Origin: Chloroflexota bacterium
GTDB lineage: Bacteria > Chloroflexota > Limnocylindria > Limnocylindrales > CSP1-4
Direction of reading: 5' to 3'
Assembly (NCBI GenBank): GCA_025935925.1
Contig: JAICUI010000013.1
Span: forward strand, 1-61,013
Length of the DNA: 61,013 bases
In this document: piece after piece, positions 17,959 to 25,764 of the stretch
Layout: each line of letters begins with the position of its first letter
Position numbering within the stretch: the stretch's first letter is position 1
Notes under the pieces: generated by a model
What the model was told of the DNA's origin: nothing
The model's input: the letters and a program-made list of their open reading frames with translations, nothing else
Database searches by the model: none
Made by a program: the position numbers and the translations under genes

Positions 17959-18732
17959 CTAGCGACGGGCTGGACGGGCGGCGGTGCCTCTCGGGTGGGG
18001 GGACGCGCCGGACGGCCAGCGCCCCAGGCTGAAGGTGGTTGGCGTCGCCCGCTTGGTGCGCGTCGGCTCGAGCGGTGCCATGCGGGTCATCAGCAGCTCG
18101 CCGGCCTCGATGACGTGCGTGCGGACCGCCGACTCGAGCAGCTCGGGGTCGCGCAGCTCGACCGCGTCGGCGATCGGCGCATGCTGCGCGACGAGCGTCG
18201 GCGCGTCGGCGGACGAGATCTGGTTGGTGAGCACGATCCGGCGGGACAGCGCCTGGAGCGTCTCGAGCTGGCTGAGGAGCATCTCGTGGCCGCAGCGGGC
18301 GAAGACGCTGCGATGGAAGGCGACGTCCGCGTCGGCCACGGCCACCGGGTCCGGGTTCTCGGAGGTCACCGCCGCCTTGAGCACGTCGAACGCCGCCCGG
18401 ACCTCGGCATGGAGGCCGGGGTCGGAGCCCGCCGCCTCGAGCGCGAGCCGCGCCGCGTACGGCTCGAGCAGCGCGCGCATGCTCGTGATCTCCCAGGTGG
18501 CTCGCACCGACAGCTGGGAGACGAAGGCACCTCGCCGCGGCTCGACCTGCACGAGGCCGCTGTCGGCCAGGGTCCGGAGCGCTTCGCGGACCGTGCCGCG
18601 CGACGTCTCGAGCTGCGCCGCGAGCGTCACCTCGGGCAGCCGCTGGCCCGGCGCAAGGTCCCCCTGCACGATGGCGTCGCGGATATAGGTCGCGACCGCG
18701 GTCGTCAGGGTCTCCGGCCGACGCAGCGTCAT
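17959..18732 (-). CDS. GntR-family transcriptional regulator, FCD (FadR/UxuR) subfamily
   Basis: The product has 257 residues. The winged helix is at about 8-70 (AIVQGDLAPGQRLPEVTLAA, then SRGTVREALRTLADSGLV). The helical FCD effector domain covers about 80-220, with candidate metal ligands in ADVAFHRSVFARCGHEMLL, a His in LVAQHAPI and a late His in AVRTHVIEAGELL. FCD regulators bind sugar acids, amino sugars or related ligands and leave DNA on binding. The start at ATG 18732 is supported by AGGAGGGG upstream. A frame extension to 18849 would swallow the palindromic operator at 18759 and is rejected. It probably autoregulates and controls the flanking cluster. Confidence 0.9.
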   Translation of the reverse strand: MTLRRPETLTTAVATYIRDAIVQGDLAPGQRLPEVTLAAQLETSRGTVREALRTLADSGLVQVEPRRGAFVSQLSVRATWEITSMRALLEPYAARLALEAAGSDPGLHAEVRAAFDVLKAAVTSENPDPVAVADADVAFHRSVFARCGHEMLLSQLETLQALSRRIVLTNQISSADAPTLVAQHAPIADAVELRDPELLESAVRTHVIEAGELLMTRMAPLEPTRTKRATPTTFSLGRWPSGASPHPRGTAARPARR

Positions 18733-18758
18733 CGTGAGCGCCCCTCCTGCTGCTCGAT

Positions 18759-18782
18759 TGTCGGACAGTAAGTCATTCGACA
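18759..18782. promoter_or_regulatory. Candidate GntR operator (site 2)
   Basis: TGTCGGA-N10-TTCGACA, an inverted repeat with one mismatch, lies 27 bases upstream of the GntR start. The surrounding 29 bases share 22 identities with the site at 24860-24888. Both sites keep the two-fold symmetry although the bases differ, as expected for a dimeric regulator's binding site. Confidence 0.65.
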
Positions 18783-18868
18783 GTCGAGCCGCAAGGTCGC
18801 GCCGCGGGATCACGGCCACCTGGTCGGCCTGGGTCGCGCTCATCGACACCCGTCCTCGCGCCGCATCT

Positions 18869-19627
18869 TTAGAGGTGCGGGACCCGGTCGCGGTAGCGCG
18901 CGGTCACGGCGACGTTCGCCTCGTCCCCGCCCGGGCTGTTGGAGCTGCGCCAGAGCGGCGGCTCGATCCCGCGCCGGGCGAGCTCCGCGATCGCCTCGAG
19001 CATGATCGCGTTGAGCGTGAAGGCGTTGACCATCGTCGACACGGGACCCGCCTTCTCCTTGACGCCGTCGAGCTGCATGACGGCGTCGCCGAGCGGCATC
19101 TTCGTGTCCACGACGATGTCGACGAGGTCGCACAGGTCCTTGCCGCTGGGATGGCGGCTCGGATGACCCTGCGGCAGGCCGCGCTGGTTCTCGATCGACG
19201 TGACGCCGATTGTCGTGAGCCCCAGCTCGCGGCCGATGAGCGCGCTGTCGATCGTCGCGGCGTTGATGCCGTAGGCGTTGACGATGATCAGCACGTCGCC
19301 CGCAGCGAGCTCCGGGTGGCTGAGGATCGCCTTCGCGTAGCCCGGCGTCCGCTCGATCGCCATCGACCGCGCGGCCCCGTGCCCGAGATAGAACCCGTCG
19401 TCGATGAAGGACACGATGCACGCGAGGCCGCCCGCCCGCGAGAAGACCTCCTCCGCGCCGATCTGCGAATGCCCGCCCGGGCCGATCACGTAGATCAGGC
19501 GATCCCCGGCGATGCGGTCCGCGACGGCCTGCCCCGCGCGCTGGATCGCCTCGCCCTCCTCGGCGGCGATGCGCTCCAGCAGGGCCGTGGCCCGCTCGAG
19601 GTAGCGGGGGTAGATCGGGTCGGTCAT
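18869..19627 (-). CDS. SIS-domain sugar-phosphate isomerase/binding protein
   Basis: The product has 252 residues with a single SIS fold: LIYVIGPGGHSQIGAEEVFS is the first strand and phosphate loop, and DVLIIVNAYGINAATIDSAL the second. Proteins of this type bind or isomerise phosphosugars in the cytoplasm. It resembles the UPF0309-like group, in which no reaction is established. It may convert a keto/aldo amino-sugar phosphate or act as a sugar-phosphate sensor. It lies 36 bases downstream of the ceramidase-like gene and 136 bases upstream of the GntR gene, that gap holding operator site 2. Confidence 0.82.
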   Translation of the reverse strand: MTDPIYPRYLERATALLERIAAEEGEAIQRAGQAVADRIAGDRLIYVIGPGGHSQIGAEEVFSRAGGLACIVSFIDDGFYLGHGAARSMAIERTPGYAKAILSHPELAAGDVLIIVNAYGINAATIDSALIGRELGLTTIGVTSIENQRGLPQGHPSRHPSGKDLCDLVDIVVDTKMPLGDAVMQLDGVKEKAGPVSTMVNAFTLNAIMLEAIAELARRGIEPPLWRSSNSPGGDEANVAVTARYRDRVPHL

Positions 19628-19663
19628 CCTGTCGATCCTCCGGTGGCTGCGGTTCTGGTCGGG

Positions 19664-20941
19664 TCAGGCGGCCGGGGCATGCGAGGCGAGCTCGACGATC
19701 GCCTCGACGAGGCGCTCCCCTTCCCCGGGCATGAGCAGGCTGGCATTCGGCTCGTAGGCGCCCTCGGCGAACGCCTCGGCGGTCGGGATGTAGCCGACCG
19801 TGCCGTCGCACAGCGCGGCGATGCACGTCGTGTCCTCGCCCAGGGCGCTCCGGATCCGCTGGCCGAGGGCGACGAACAGCTCGCCCGACACGCCGAGATG
19901 GAGCAGCGGTCCGATCGCGAGCGCGCTCGCCCGGATCCGGACGGGCGCGTCCGGCGCGTCCTCGGCAGCCTGCGCGGCGAGCATCTCTGCGTACGCGGCG
20001 GCCAGCTGCGCGTGGTACGTGGCGTCCGGGGTCAGGCCGGCCCCGGCGACGGTCGTGGCGGTCTCGCGGGCCAGGACCGCCACCCGCTGCGCTGCCGCGG
20101 GATCCGGAAGGGGCTTCCGGCGCAGGTCCACCACGCGCGAGTCGCCCCACGCGCGGTCGCTCGGTTCCGGCACGACCCGCGCCCGCACGTCGATGGCGCA
20201 GTCCGCGATCACACGGCCATACCGCTCCGCGGACTCGAACGTCCGCCACGGAACGACGACGCCGACCATGCTGCCCTCCGGCGAGTAGCCTCCCGGGTTC
20301 ACGTCGCCCTGCGGCCCAGTCGAGAACACCGTCACGCCGCCGACGGCCTCGTCGACGAGGCGGCACACGACGCCCGGGTAGTCGGCGCTGTACAGGAGGT
20401 TGTTCGGCCCGAGCGTCGTCGGATGACAGCCGTAGTTGACGTGCGTCGCGATCGGCCGCCCGTCGGCGCCGTCGAAGCGGGTCACCGTGACGCGGTCGTC
20501 CACCGGACCACCACCCGGCCGCCGGTTGGCTCCGATGCCCGTCACCTCGCCGATGCCCACCGCGGCCACCGCCTCGCGCCGCGTCTCCCACGCCTGGGCC
20601 ACGGCACGGGCGATCCCGCGGCCGATCGCCGCCTCGGCTTCCGAGGGCTCGCGCAGCATCGGGCCGCTGTGCGTATGGGTGCCGGCAAGCTGGATCCGCT
20701 CGCGCGGAATGCCGGTGCGGGCGAGGACCTCGGCGGCCACGAGCTCCTGGAGATGCGGGTCGACCTGGATCAGGTCCGCGACGACGAGCGCGACGGTCGT
20801 GCCGTCCGCTGCCTCGGCGACGATCGCCCGGGCATGGAGCGGGTCGTGGACGCCCGCGGCGCCATCGGTCCGGACCTCGTAGCCCTCGAGCGTCATCCCG
20901 AGCGGCGGCGTGATGTCGACCTTTGCGGCGCCGACCTTCAT
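19664..20941 (-). CDS. Neutral/alkaline ceramidase-like protein (PF04734 type), cytoplasmic
   Basis: The product has 425 residues. KVGAAKVDITPPLGMTLEGY is the classic N-terminus of the neutral ceramidase superfamily, and metal-binding residues are visible in LAGTHTHSGP (His-x-His) and NYGCHPTTLG. True ceramidases are secreted and carry a C-terminal immunoglobulin-like domain. This one has neither signal peptide nor that domain. Short cytoplasmic members are widespread in sugar-catabolic clusters and are uncharacterised; hydrolysis of an N-acyl sugar or cyclitol would fit. ATG at 20941 overlaps the Gfo/Idh stop (ATGA). Confidence 0.85.
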   Translation of the reverse strand: MKVGAAKVDITPPLGMTLEGYEVRTDGAAGVHDPLHARAIVAEAADGTTVALVVADLIQVDPHLQELVAAEVLARTGIPRERIQLAGTHTHSGPMLREPSEAEAAIGRGIARAVAQAWETRREAVAAVGIGEVTGIGANRRPGGGPVDDRVTVTRFDGADGRPIATHVNYGCHPTTLGPNNLLYSADYPGVVCRLVDEAVGGVTVFSTGPQGDVNPGGYSPEGSMVGVVVPWRTFESAERYGRVIADCAIDVRARVVPEPSDRAWGDSRVVDLRRKPLPDPAAAQRVAVLARETATTVAGAGLTPDATYHAQLAAAYAEMLAAQAAEDAPDAPVRIRASALAIGPLLHLGVSGELFVALGQRIRSALGEDTTCIAALCDGTVGYIPTAEAFAEGAYEPNASLLMPGEGERLVEAIVELASHAPAA

Positions 20942-21984
20942 GCGCCGGCCCGCCCGATCGCGACGCTCGCGCCCGTCCGGTCGGCGTCGTAGGCGGCGGC
21001 GACGATCTCGACCGCGTTGCGTCCGTCGCCTGCGGTCACCGCGGGCGGGCGGCCCGTCCGGACGGCGTCCGCGAAGTCGGCGTACTGGCGCAGATAGCCC
21101 ACGGCATTCGTGCCCCACGTGCGGGTCGCGCCGACGCCCTCCGGCGCGGCCTCGGCCGGACGCTCCGGCGGCGCCATGCCCGGCACGTCCCACTCGACGG
21201 GCTCCTCGCCCACGAGCCGGACGCGGCCGGCGTCCCCGTACACCCGGAGCTCGACCGGTTGCTCGGGGTCGACGCACGTCGTCGCGACGATCGAGCCCAG
21301 CGCGCCCGAGGCGAAGCGCAGGCTGATCGACGCGGTGTCCTCGGCCTCCATGGCGTGGCCGAGGGTCGCGACGTGGCCCGACACCGACGCCACCGGTCCC
21401 CCGATCCAGCGCACGAGATCGATCGTGTGGATCGCCTGGTTCATCAGCACGCCCCCGTCGAGCTCGCGCGTCCCGCGCCAGGCGGCACTGTCGTAGTACG
21501 CCTGCGGCCGGTGGTACAGCCCCTCCGCGATCAGCAGCGACAGCCGGCCGAGGCGACCGTCGTCGACCGCGGACTTGATGGCTCTCACCACGGGCTCGAA
21601 CCGGCGCTGCGAGATGACGCCAGCCGTCAGCCCGCGCTGTCGCGCCTCACGGCCGACGGCGTCGGCATCGGCGATCGCGAGGGCCAGGGGCTTCTCCACG
21701 AGCACGTGCTTGCCGGCTCGCAGCGCCGCCAGCGCCTGCGCCGCGTGCAGGCCGGACGGCGTGCAGATCGACACGGCGTCGACGTCGTCCCGCTCGAGGA
21801 GGTCGCCGAGCCGCGTCCACCACGGGACGCGGCGCGGCTCCGCAGCCGCGCGCGCCCGCTCCGCGGACGCGCTGACGATGCCCGCGACCGCCATACCCTC
21901 GAGCGCCCCGATCGCCTCGAGATGCTGGGTGGAGATGGCGCCCGCGCCGACCAGCCCGATCCGGAGCACGCCGTCGGCCGTCAT
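20938..21984 (-). CDS. Gfo/Idh/MocA-family NAD(P)-dependent oxidoreductase
   Basis: The product has 348 residues. The Rossmann motif IGLVGAGAISTQHLEAIG starts at residue 9. SICTPSGLHAAQ and the signature VLVEKPLALAIADAD follow, with the catalytic Lys in EKP. The middle segment DGGVLMNQAIHTIDLVRW contains the active-site His typical of inositol/glucose-fructose oxidoreductases. The family oxidises a ring hydroxyl of a sugar or cyclitol. Paired with the DegT-type aminotransferase (ATGA overlap), it could make or consume a 3-keto intermediate during amino-sugar breakdown. ATG start at 21984. Confidence 0.92.
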   Translation of the reverse strand: MTADGVLRIGLVGAGAISTQHLEAIGALEGMAVAGIVSASAERARAAAEPRRVPWWTRLGDLLERDDVDAVSICTPSGLHAAQALAALRAGKHVLVEKPLALAIADADAVGREARQRGLTAGVISQRRFEPVVRAIKSAVDDGRLGRLSLLIAEGLYHRPQAYYDSAAWRGTRELDGGVLMNQAIHTIDLVRWIGGPVASVSGHVATLGHAMEAEDTASISLRFASGALGSIVATTCVDPEQPVELRVYGDAGRVRLVGEEPVEWDVPGMAPPERPAEAAPEGVGATRTWGTNAVGYLRQYADFADAVRTGRPPAVTAGDGRNAVEIVAAAYDADRTGASVAIGRAGA

Positions 21985-23189
21985 GCGCGGACCGCGGCCA
22001 CCTTCGCCACCGCCGCGACGACGTCGTCGAGGTCCTCGCGGCTGCCCATGAGGATCGGCAGCGAGAACATGAGGATCTCCTCGGCCTCGGCGCGCTCCGC
22101 GGCCGGGCAGTCCGCCGGCTCCGCCCCGCCGAGGCGCGCGATCTCGTCCCGGATCGCCTGGTTGCGGTTGAGCGGCACGTAGCCCGCGAACACCGGGATC
22201 CCCTCGGCCTTCAGCGCCTCCGCGAGCTCGCGCTTGGGCAGCCCGCCGTCGGCCGCGCCGAGCCACCGCCAGTGGTACGAGTACCACGCGTGCGAGGTGA
22301 CGCCCTCCGGCACCTTGAGCGGCACGACGCCCGGGATCCGGGCGAGGCGCTCGTCGAGGTACCCCGCGCTCTCGGCGCGGTGCGCCCGCTGCGCCGGGTA
22401 GCGCTTCATCTGCTCGAGGATCACCGCCGCCTGGAACTCGGTCATGCGCAGGTTCCAGCCCAGGCGGACGTGCTCGTACCACTCCCCGCCCCGCCGGCGG
22501 CCGACGTTGCGATACGACCACAGCAGCTCGTCGAGCTCTGGATCGTTGGTCACCATCGCCCCGCCCTCGCCGGCGTTGATCGTCTTCGACGACTGGAAGC
22601 TGAACGTGCCGACGTCGCCGATCGCGCCGACGGGCGTTCCCCGCCACGCGGCGCCGTGGGCCTGCGCGGCGTCCTCGATGACGCGCAGCCCGTGCCGCCG
22701 GGCGGCGGCCATGACGCCGTCCATGTCGGCGGGAGCGCCGGCGTGATGGACCGGGATGATCGCCTTCGTCCGGGGCGTGACGGCGGCGTCGATCAGCGAG
22801 GGATCGATGAGCAGCGTCTCGGGGTCCACGTCGACGAACACGGGAATCGCGCCGATCATCAGCGCCGCGCTTGCGGTCGCGATGAACGTGTACGGCGGGA
22901 CGAGGACCTCGTCACCGGGTCCGATGCCGACCGCCTTCAGTGCCACGGAAAGGGCGAGCGTGCCGTTGACGCACGCGATCCCGAAGCGCGCGCCCTGGAA
23001 CGCCGCGAACTCCTGCTCGAAGCGCTTGACGAGCTCGCCGTCGAGCGAGCCCCAGGTCCCCGACCGGAGCGCCGCGAGCAGCGCCTCCTCCTCCTCGCGG
23101 CCGAACACCGGCCAGCCGCCGAACGGCCGGGTCCGGACGGGCGTGCCGCCGCGGATCGCGAGCGTGCCGTGGGTTGCGAGGCTGGCCAT
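21981..23189 (-). CDS. DegT/DnrJ/EryC1/StrS-family PLP aminotransferase
   Basis: The product has 402 residues. The PLP Schiff-base Lys is in FSFQSSKTINAGEGG (Lys202), the cofactor-binding Asp in IEDAAQAHGA, and the substrate loop in RNVGRRRGGEWYEHVRLGWN. The family normally adds an amino group to keto sugars. Here, inside a catabolic operon beside a Gfo/Idh dehydrogenase, it may run in the deaminating direction on a sugar or aminocyclitol. The N-terminal phrase LAIRGGTPVRT recurs in members linked to sugar clusters rather than antibiotic clusters. ATG 23189, 42 bases after the NagB-like gene. Confidence 0.92.
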   Translation of the reverse strand: MASLATHGTLAIRGGTPVRTRPFGGWPVFGREEEEALLAALRSGTWGSLDGELVKRFEQEFAAFQGARFGIACVNGTLALSVALKAVGIGPGDEVLVPPYTFIATASAALMIGAIPVFVDVDPETLLIDPSLIDAAVTPRTKAIIPVHHAGAPADMDGVMAAARRHGLRVIEDAAQAHGAAWRGTPVGAIGDVGTFSFQSSKTINAGEGGAMVTNDPELDELLWSYRNVGRRRGGEWYEHVRLGWNLRMTEFQAAVILEQMKRYPAQRAHRAESAGYLDERLARIPGVVPLKVPEGVTSHAWYSYHWRWLGAADGGLPKRELAEALKAEGIPVFAGYVPLNRNQAIRDEIARLGGAEPADCPAAERAEAEEILMFSLPILMGSREDLDDVVAAVAKVAAVRA

Positions 23190-23231
23190 GGCGTTCCTCC
23201 CGGGCTCGTCGGCCGCCGGCGGCCGGCGGGA

Positions 23232-23999
23232 TCAGCGGCTGATGCGGGCGGCGGCGGCCGTATCGACGAACAGGCGCGCGTCGGGGTGCCCGCGGAGCGC
23301 GGACGCCGGACACGCCGTGGTCACCGGGCCGTCGAGCGCCGCGGCGACGGCCGTCGCCTTCTGGGCGCCGGGCACCACGAGGGTGATGACCCGGCAGGCG
23401 AGGATCGTGGACATCGTGACGGTCAGGGCCTGGCGCGGAACGTCCTCGACGCGCTCGAACGCGCCGTCACGGACCTGCTGGTTGCGGCTCGTGTCGTCGA
23501 TCTCGACCGGCTTCACCGCGCGTGGATCGGCGAAGTCGGCGACGTGCGGATCGTTGAACGCCACGTGGCCGTTCTCGCCGATCCCGAGCAGCGCGAGGTC
23601 GATGCCGCCGTCGGCCAGCAGGGCGCCGTAGCGGTCGGCCTCGGCGTCGGCGCCGGCGGGGTTGCCGCCGTCGAGCTTCTCGATCCGGGCGGGCCGGACG
23701 CGCGACCAGATGTGCCGGTCGAGCCACGTCCCGAACGATCGCTCGTCGCCGAGCGGAAGACCGACGTACTCGTCGAGGTGGAACGCGTCGACCCGCGACC
23801 AGTCGATGCCGTCGCACCCGGCGAGCGCGTCGAGGAGCTCCGTCTGCGACGCCGCGGCGGCGAAGATCACGCGGACGCGCTCCTGGGCCGCGAGCAGCTC
23901 GCGCAGCCGTCCGGCCGCGTGCTCCGCAGCTGCCGCGCCCATCGCGGCGCGGTCCGGAAGGACGTCGGTTCGCAGCCGGTTGCGGACGATCGTGGTCAT
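23232..23999 (-). CDS. nagB: Glucosamine-6-phosphate deaminase-like protein
   Basis: NagB converts GlcN-6-P to fructose-6-P and ammonia. The 255 residues show VDAFHLDEYVGLPLGDERSF (the catalytic Asp region), the active-site segment LALLGIGENGHVAFNDP, and KPVEIDDTSRNQQV. In E. coli NagB the last motif is NDGHIAFNEP; here Asn replaces the Asp and Asp replaces the Glu. This variant is common in a divergent subfamily, so the substrate may be a related amino-sugar phosphate. ATG at 23999 overlaps the upstream cupin stop (ATGA). Confidence 0.85.
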   Translation of the reverse strand: MTTIVRNRLRTDVLPDRAAMGAAAAEHAAGRLRELLAAQERVRVIFAAAASQTELLDALAGCDGIDWSRVDAFHLDEYVGLPLGDERSFGTWLDRHIWSRVRPARIEKLDGGNPAGADAEADRYGALLADGGIDLALLGIGENGHVAFNDPHVADFADPRAVKPVEIDDTSRNQQVRDGAFERVEDVPRQALTVTMSTILACRVITLVVPGAQKATAVAAALDGPVTTACPASALRGHPDARLFVDTAAAARISR

Positions 24000-24325
24000 G
24001 CGCGCTCCGGGACGAACACCACGAAGAACACGTAGTCCAGGGGCTCGGTGCCGGTGTTCGTGATCTCGTGCTCGGTGCCGAGCGGGATGAGCACGCAGTC
24101 GCCGGCCGCGACCTCCGTGCGGACGCCGTCGAGCACCACGAACCCCGCGCCGGTCGCGACGTAGTAGACCTGGTCCTCGTCCGCATGCGTGTGCGCCGGC
24201 ACGGTGTCGCCGGGGTGGATGCGGACATGCGTGACGTTGAGCCGCTTGGTCTCGAAGACCGGTCGGTAGTCGGCGTACGGCTCGGGGCTGACGGCGAGGT
24301 CGCCGTACCTGCTGATCAAGTCCAC
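23996..24325 (-). CDS. Small cupin-fold protein
   Basis: The product has 109 residues and a single cupin barrel. The metal motif is VPAHTHADEDQVYYV, then a late His in PLGTEHEITNT. Such proteins bind a metal and sugar-like ligands, acting as epimerases, isomerases or sensors. No specific function can be assigned. The GTG start at 24325 is supported by GGAGGAGGG immediately upstream. It is the second gene of the cluster, 37 bases after another cupin. Confidence 0.82.
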   Translation of the reverse strand: MDLISRYGDLAVSPEPYADYRPVFETKRLNVTHVRIHPGDTVPAHTHADEDQVYYVATGAGFVVLDGVRTEVAAGDCVLIPLGTEHEITNTGTEPLDYVFFVVFVPERA

Positions 24326-24362
24326 CCTCCTCCGGGCGCGGGCGACGACCGGCCCGCATCGG

Positions 24363-24830
24363 TCAGCGCTGACGGATCGCCTGCTGCTCCGGCGGCACCA
24401 GGCCCTGCTTGACGGCGTCGAAGTCCCAGCCGTTGGTGGCGCACATCACGCGCACGTGGCTGTCCCAGGTGGGCTCCTCGGCCGGAGCGCCCGCGGTGAA
24501 GCAGTCGATGCTGAGGTACACGAACCGGGCGTCGCCGACGCAGCGAACCGAGTGCGGAACGCCGGGCGGGGTGCTGACGAAGTCGCCGGCGCGGAGCGGG
24601 TGGTGCTGTGCCTGGTCGGCGCCGATGCCGAGATCGCCCTCGCCCTCGAGGACGAAGAACACCTGCTCGGCGTCCGGGTGCGAGTGCACCGGGGGCGCCT
24701 CGCCGGGCTCGAGGATCACGAAGAACGCCTCGGCCGCCGTCCCCTGGCTGCGGTCCATGATCAGGTCGTTGGTGTGCGTCGGATAGCGGTACCGGATGGC
24801 ATCGCCGGGGTGGAACACGTGTTGCGTCAC
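24363..24830 (-). CDS. Cupin-fold protein, first gene of the amino-sugar cluster
   Basis: The product has 155 residues with a cupin barrel: PPVHSHPDAEQVFFVLEGEG gives the His-x-His and Glu ligands, and TPPGVPHSVRC the last His. The GTG start at 24830 follows GAGAGGGG. An upstream ATG at 24905 would run the coding region across the palindromic operator and is rejected. Function unknown; a metal-dependent isomerase or ligand-binding role is typical. Being first after the operator, it should be the most directly regulated gene of the leftward unit. Confidence 0.82.
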   Translation of the reverse strand: MTQHVFHPGDAIRYRYPTHTNDLIMDRSQGTAAEAFFVILEPGEAPPVHSHPDAEQVFFVLEGEGDLGIGADQAQHHPLRAGDFVSTPPGVPHSVRCVGDARFVYLSIDCFTAGAPAEEPTWDSHVRVMCATNGWDFDAVKQGLVPPEQQAIRQR

Positions 24831-24862
24831 GACGCCCCTCTCGACCAGGTCTCGCGGTTGAT

Positions 24863-24886
24863 TGTCCAACAGTAGACCCTTGGACA
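24863..24886. promoter_or_regulatory. Candidate GntR operator (site 1), perfect palindrome
   Basis: TGTCCAA-N10-TTGGACA is a perfect 7-bp inverted repeat in the divergent region between the cupin gene (start 24830) and the SDR gene. It overlaps the -35 element proposed for the SDR promoter. It matches site 2 at 18759 in spacing and symmetry. Confidence 0.7.
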
Positions 24887-24908
24887 GTGACCGGGCAAGT
24901 GCCATACT
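24880..24908 (+). promoter_or_regulatory. Candidate promoter for the SDR-LarA-EamA operon
   Basis: TTGGAC at 24880-24885 and CATACT at 24903-24908 are separated by 17 bases, close to the sigma-70 pattern. The right operator arm covers the -35 element, so a bound regulator would block RNA polymerase. Confidence 0.5.
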
Positions 24909-24978
24909 GGGCGCCGCACGCCGGTGTCAGGCAATCCCGTCGGGGCCCAATCCCGACCGGCGCGACGAGTGCGAGGCG

Positions 24979-25764
24979 ATGGCCGACATGGCGGTGACGG
25001 GGGTGTTCGATCTCGGCGGGCGGGTCGCGGCCGTCATCGGCGGGACCGGCGTCCTGGGCGGCGCCATCGCGCACGGTCTGGGCGCCGCCGGAGCCGACAT
25101 CGCGGTCCTCGGGCGCTCGGAGGACCGGGCGTCGTCCCGGGTCTCGGCGCTCGAGGCAGCCGGCGTGCGAGCGATCGGCGTCACGCTCGATGCGACCGAT
25201 CCGGCCAGCGTCGAGCGCGCCTGCGACCAGATCCAGTCCCAGCTCGGCAGCGTGGACATCCTCGTGAACGCACCGGGCGTGAACAGCTCCACCCCCTTCC
25301 TCGAGCTGACCCTCGAGGAGTGGCACCAGCTCCTGGATTCGAACCTCACGTCGGTGTTCGTCGCGTGCCAGGTCTTCGGACGCGCGATGATCGGCAACGG
25401 CCGCGGCGGGTCGATCATCAACATCTCGTCGGCGTCGTCCGGACCGCCGTTGTCACGCGTCCTCACCTACTCCGTCGCCAAGGCCGGGTTGAACAATCTG
25501 ACGCAGTACCTCGCCCGCGAGCTGGCGCCGCATCACATCCGGGTGAACGCGATCGCGCCGGGCTTCTTTCCGGCGGAGCAGAACCGAAAGCTATTGGACG
25601 AGGAGCGGCTGCGCGCGATCATGACCCACACGCCGGCGGGCCGGCTGGGGGACCCGCACGAGCTCGTCGGAACGGCCGTCTGGCTGGCCTCGGACGCGGC
25701 GTCGGGCTACGTGACGGGTTCGATCGTGCGTGTCGACGGCGGGTTCAGCGCGATGACGATCTGA
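24979..25764 (+). CDS. SDR-family oxidoreductase, probable D-fructuronate reductase type
   Basis: The product has 261 residues. The NAD(P)-binding glycine motif is IGGTGVLGGAIAHGLGAAG, followed by ILVNAPGVNSST, the catalytic Ser in IINISSASSGPP, Tyr/Lys in YSVAKAGLNNL, and the ending YVTGSIVRVDGGFSAM. The FGRAMIGNG and VNAIAPGFFPAEQNRKLL segments resemble the D-mannonate oxidoreductase (fructuronate reductase) group of SDRs. That substrate is a suggestion only. The start at ATG 24979 is chosen; ATG 24988 is also possible. Its stop overlaps the next gene's ATG by one base (TGATG), so the two are coupled. Confidence 0.85.
   Translation: MADMAVTGVFDLGGRVAAVIGGTGVLGGAIAHGLGAAGADIAVLGRSEDRASSRVSALEAAGVRAIGVTLDATDPASVERACDQIQSQLGSVDILVNAPGVNSSTPFLELTLEEWHQLLDSNLTSVFVACQVFGRAMIGNGRGGSIINISSASSGPPLSRVLTYSVAKAGLNNLTQYLARELAPHHIRVNAIAPGFFPAEQNRKLLDEERLRAIMTHTPAGRLGDPHELVGTAVWLASDAASGYVTGSIVRVDGGFSAMTI

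Noticed and set aside
18733-18849. N-terminal extension of the FCD GntR gene to ATG 18849
   Set aside because: It would place the palindromic operator inside the coding region; the start at 18732 has a strong ribosome-binding site and a normal family N-terminus.
23232-23999. 6-phosphogluconolactonase as an alternative for the NagB-like gene
   Set aside because: The HLDEYVGLP and GENGHVAFND motifs and the neighbouring nagA favour the deaminase group over lactonases.
24831-24905. N-terminal extension of the first cupin gene to ATG 24905
   Set aside because: It would overlap the operator and the SDR promoter; GTG 24830 has a good ribosome-binding site.
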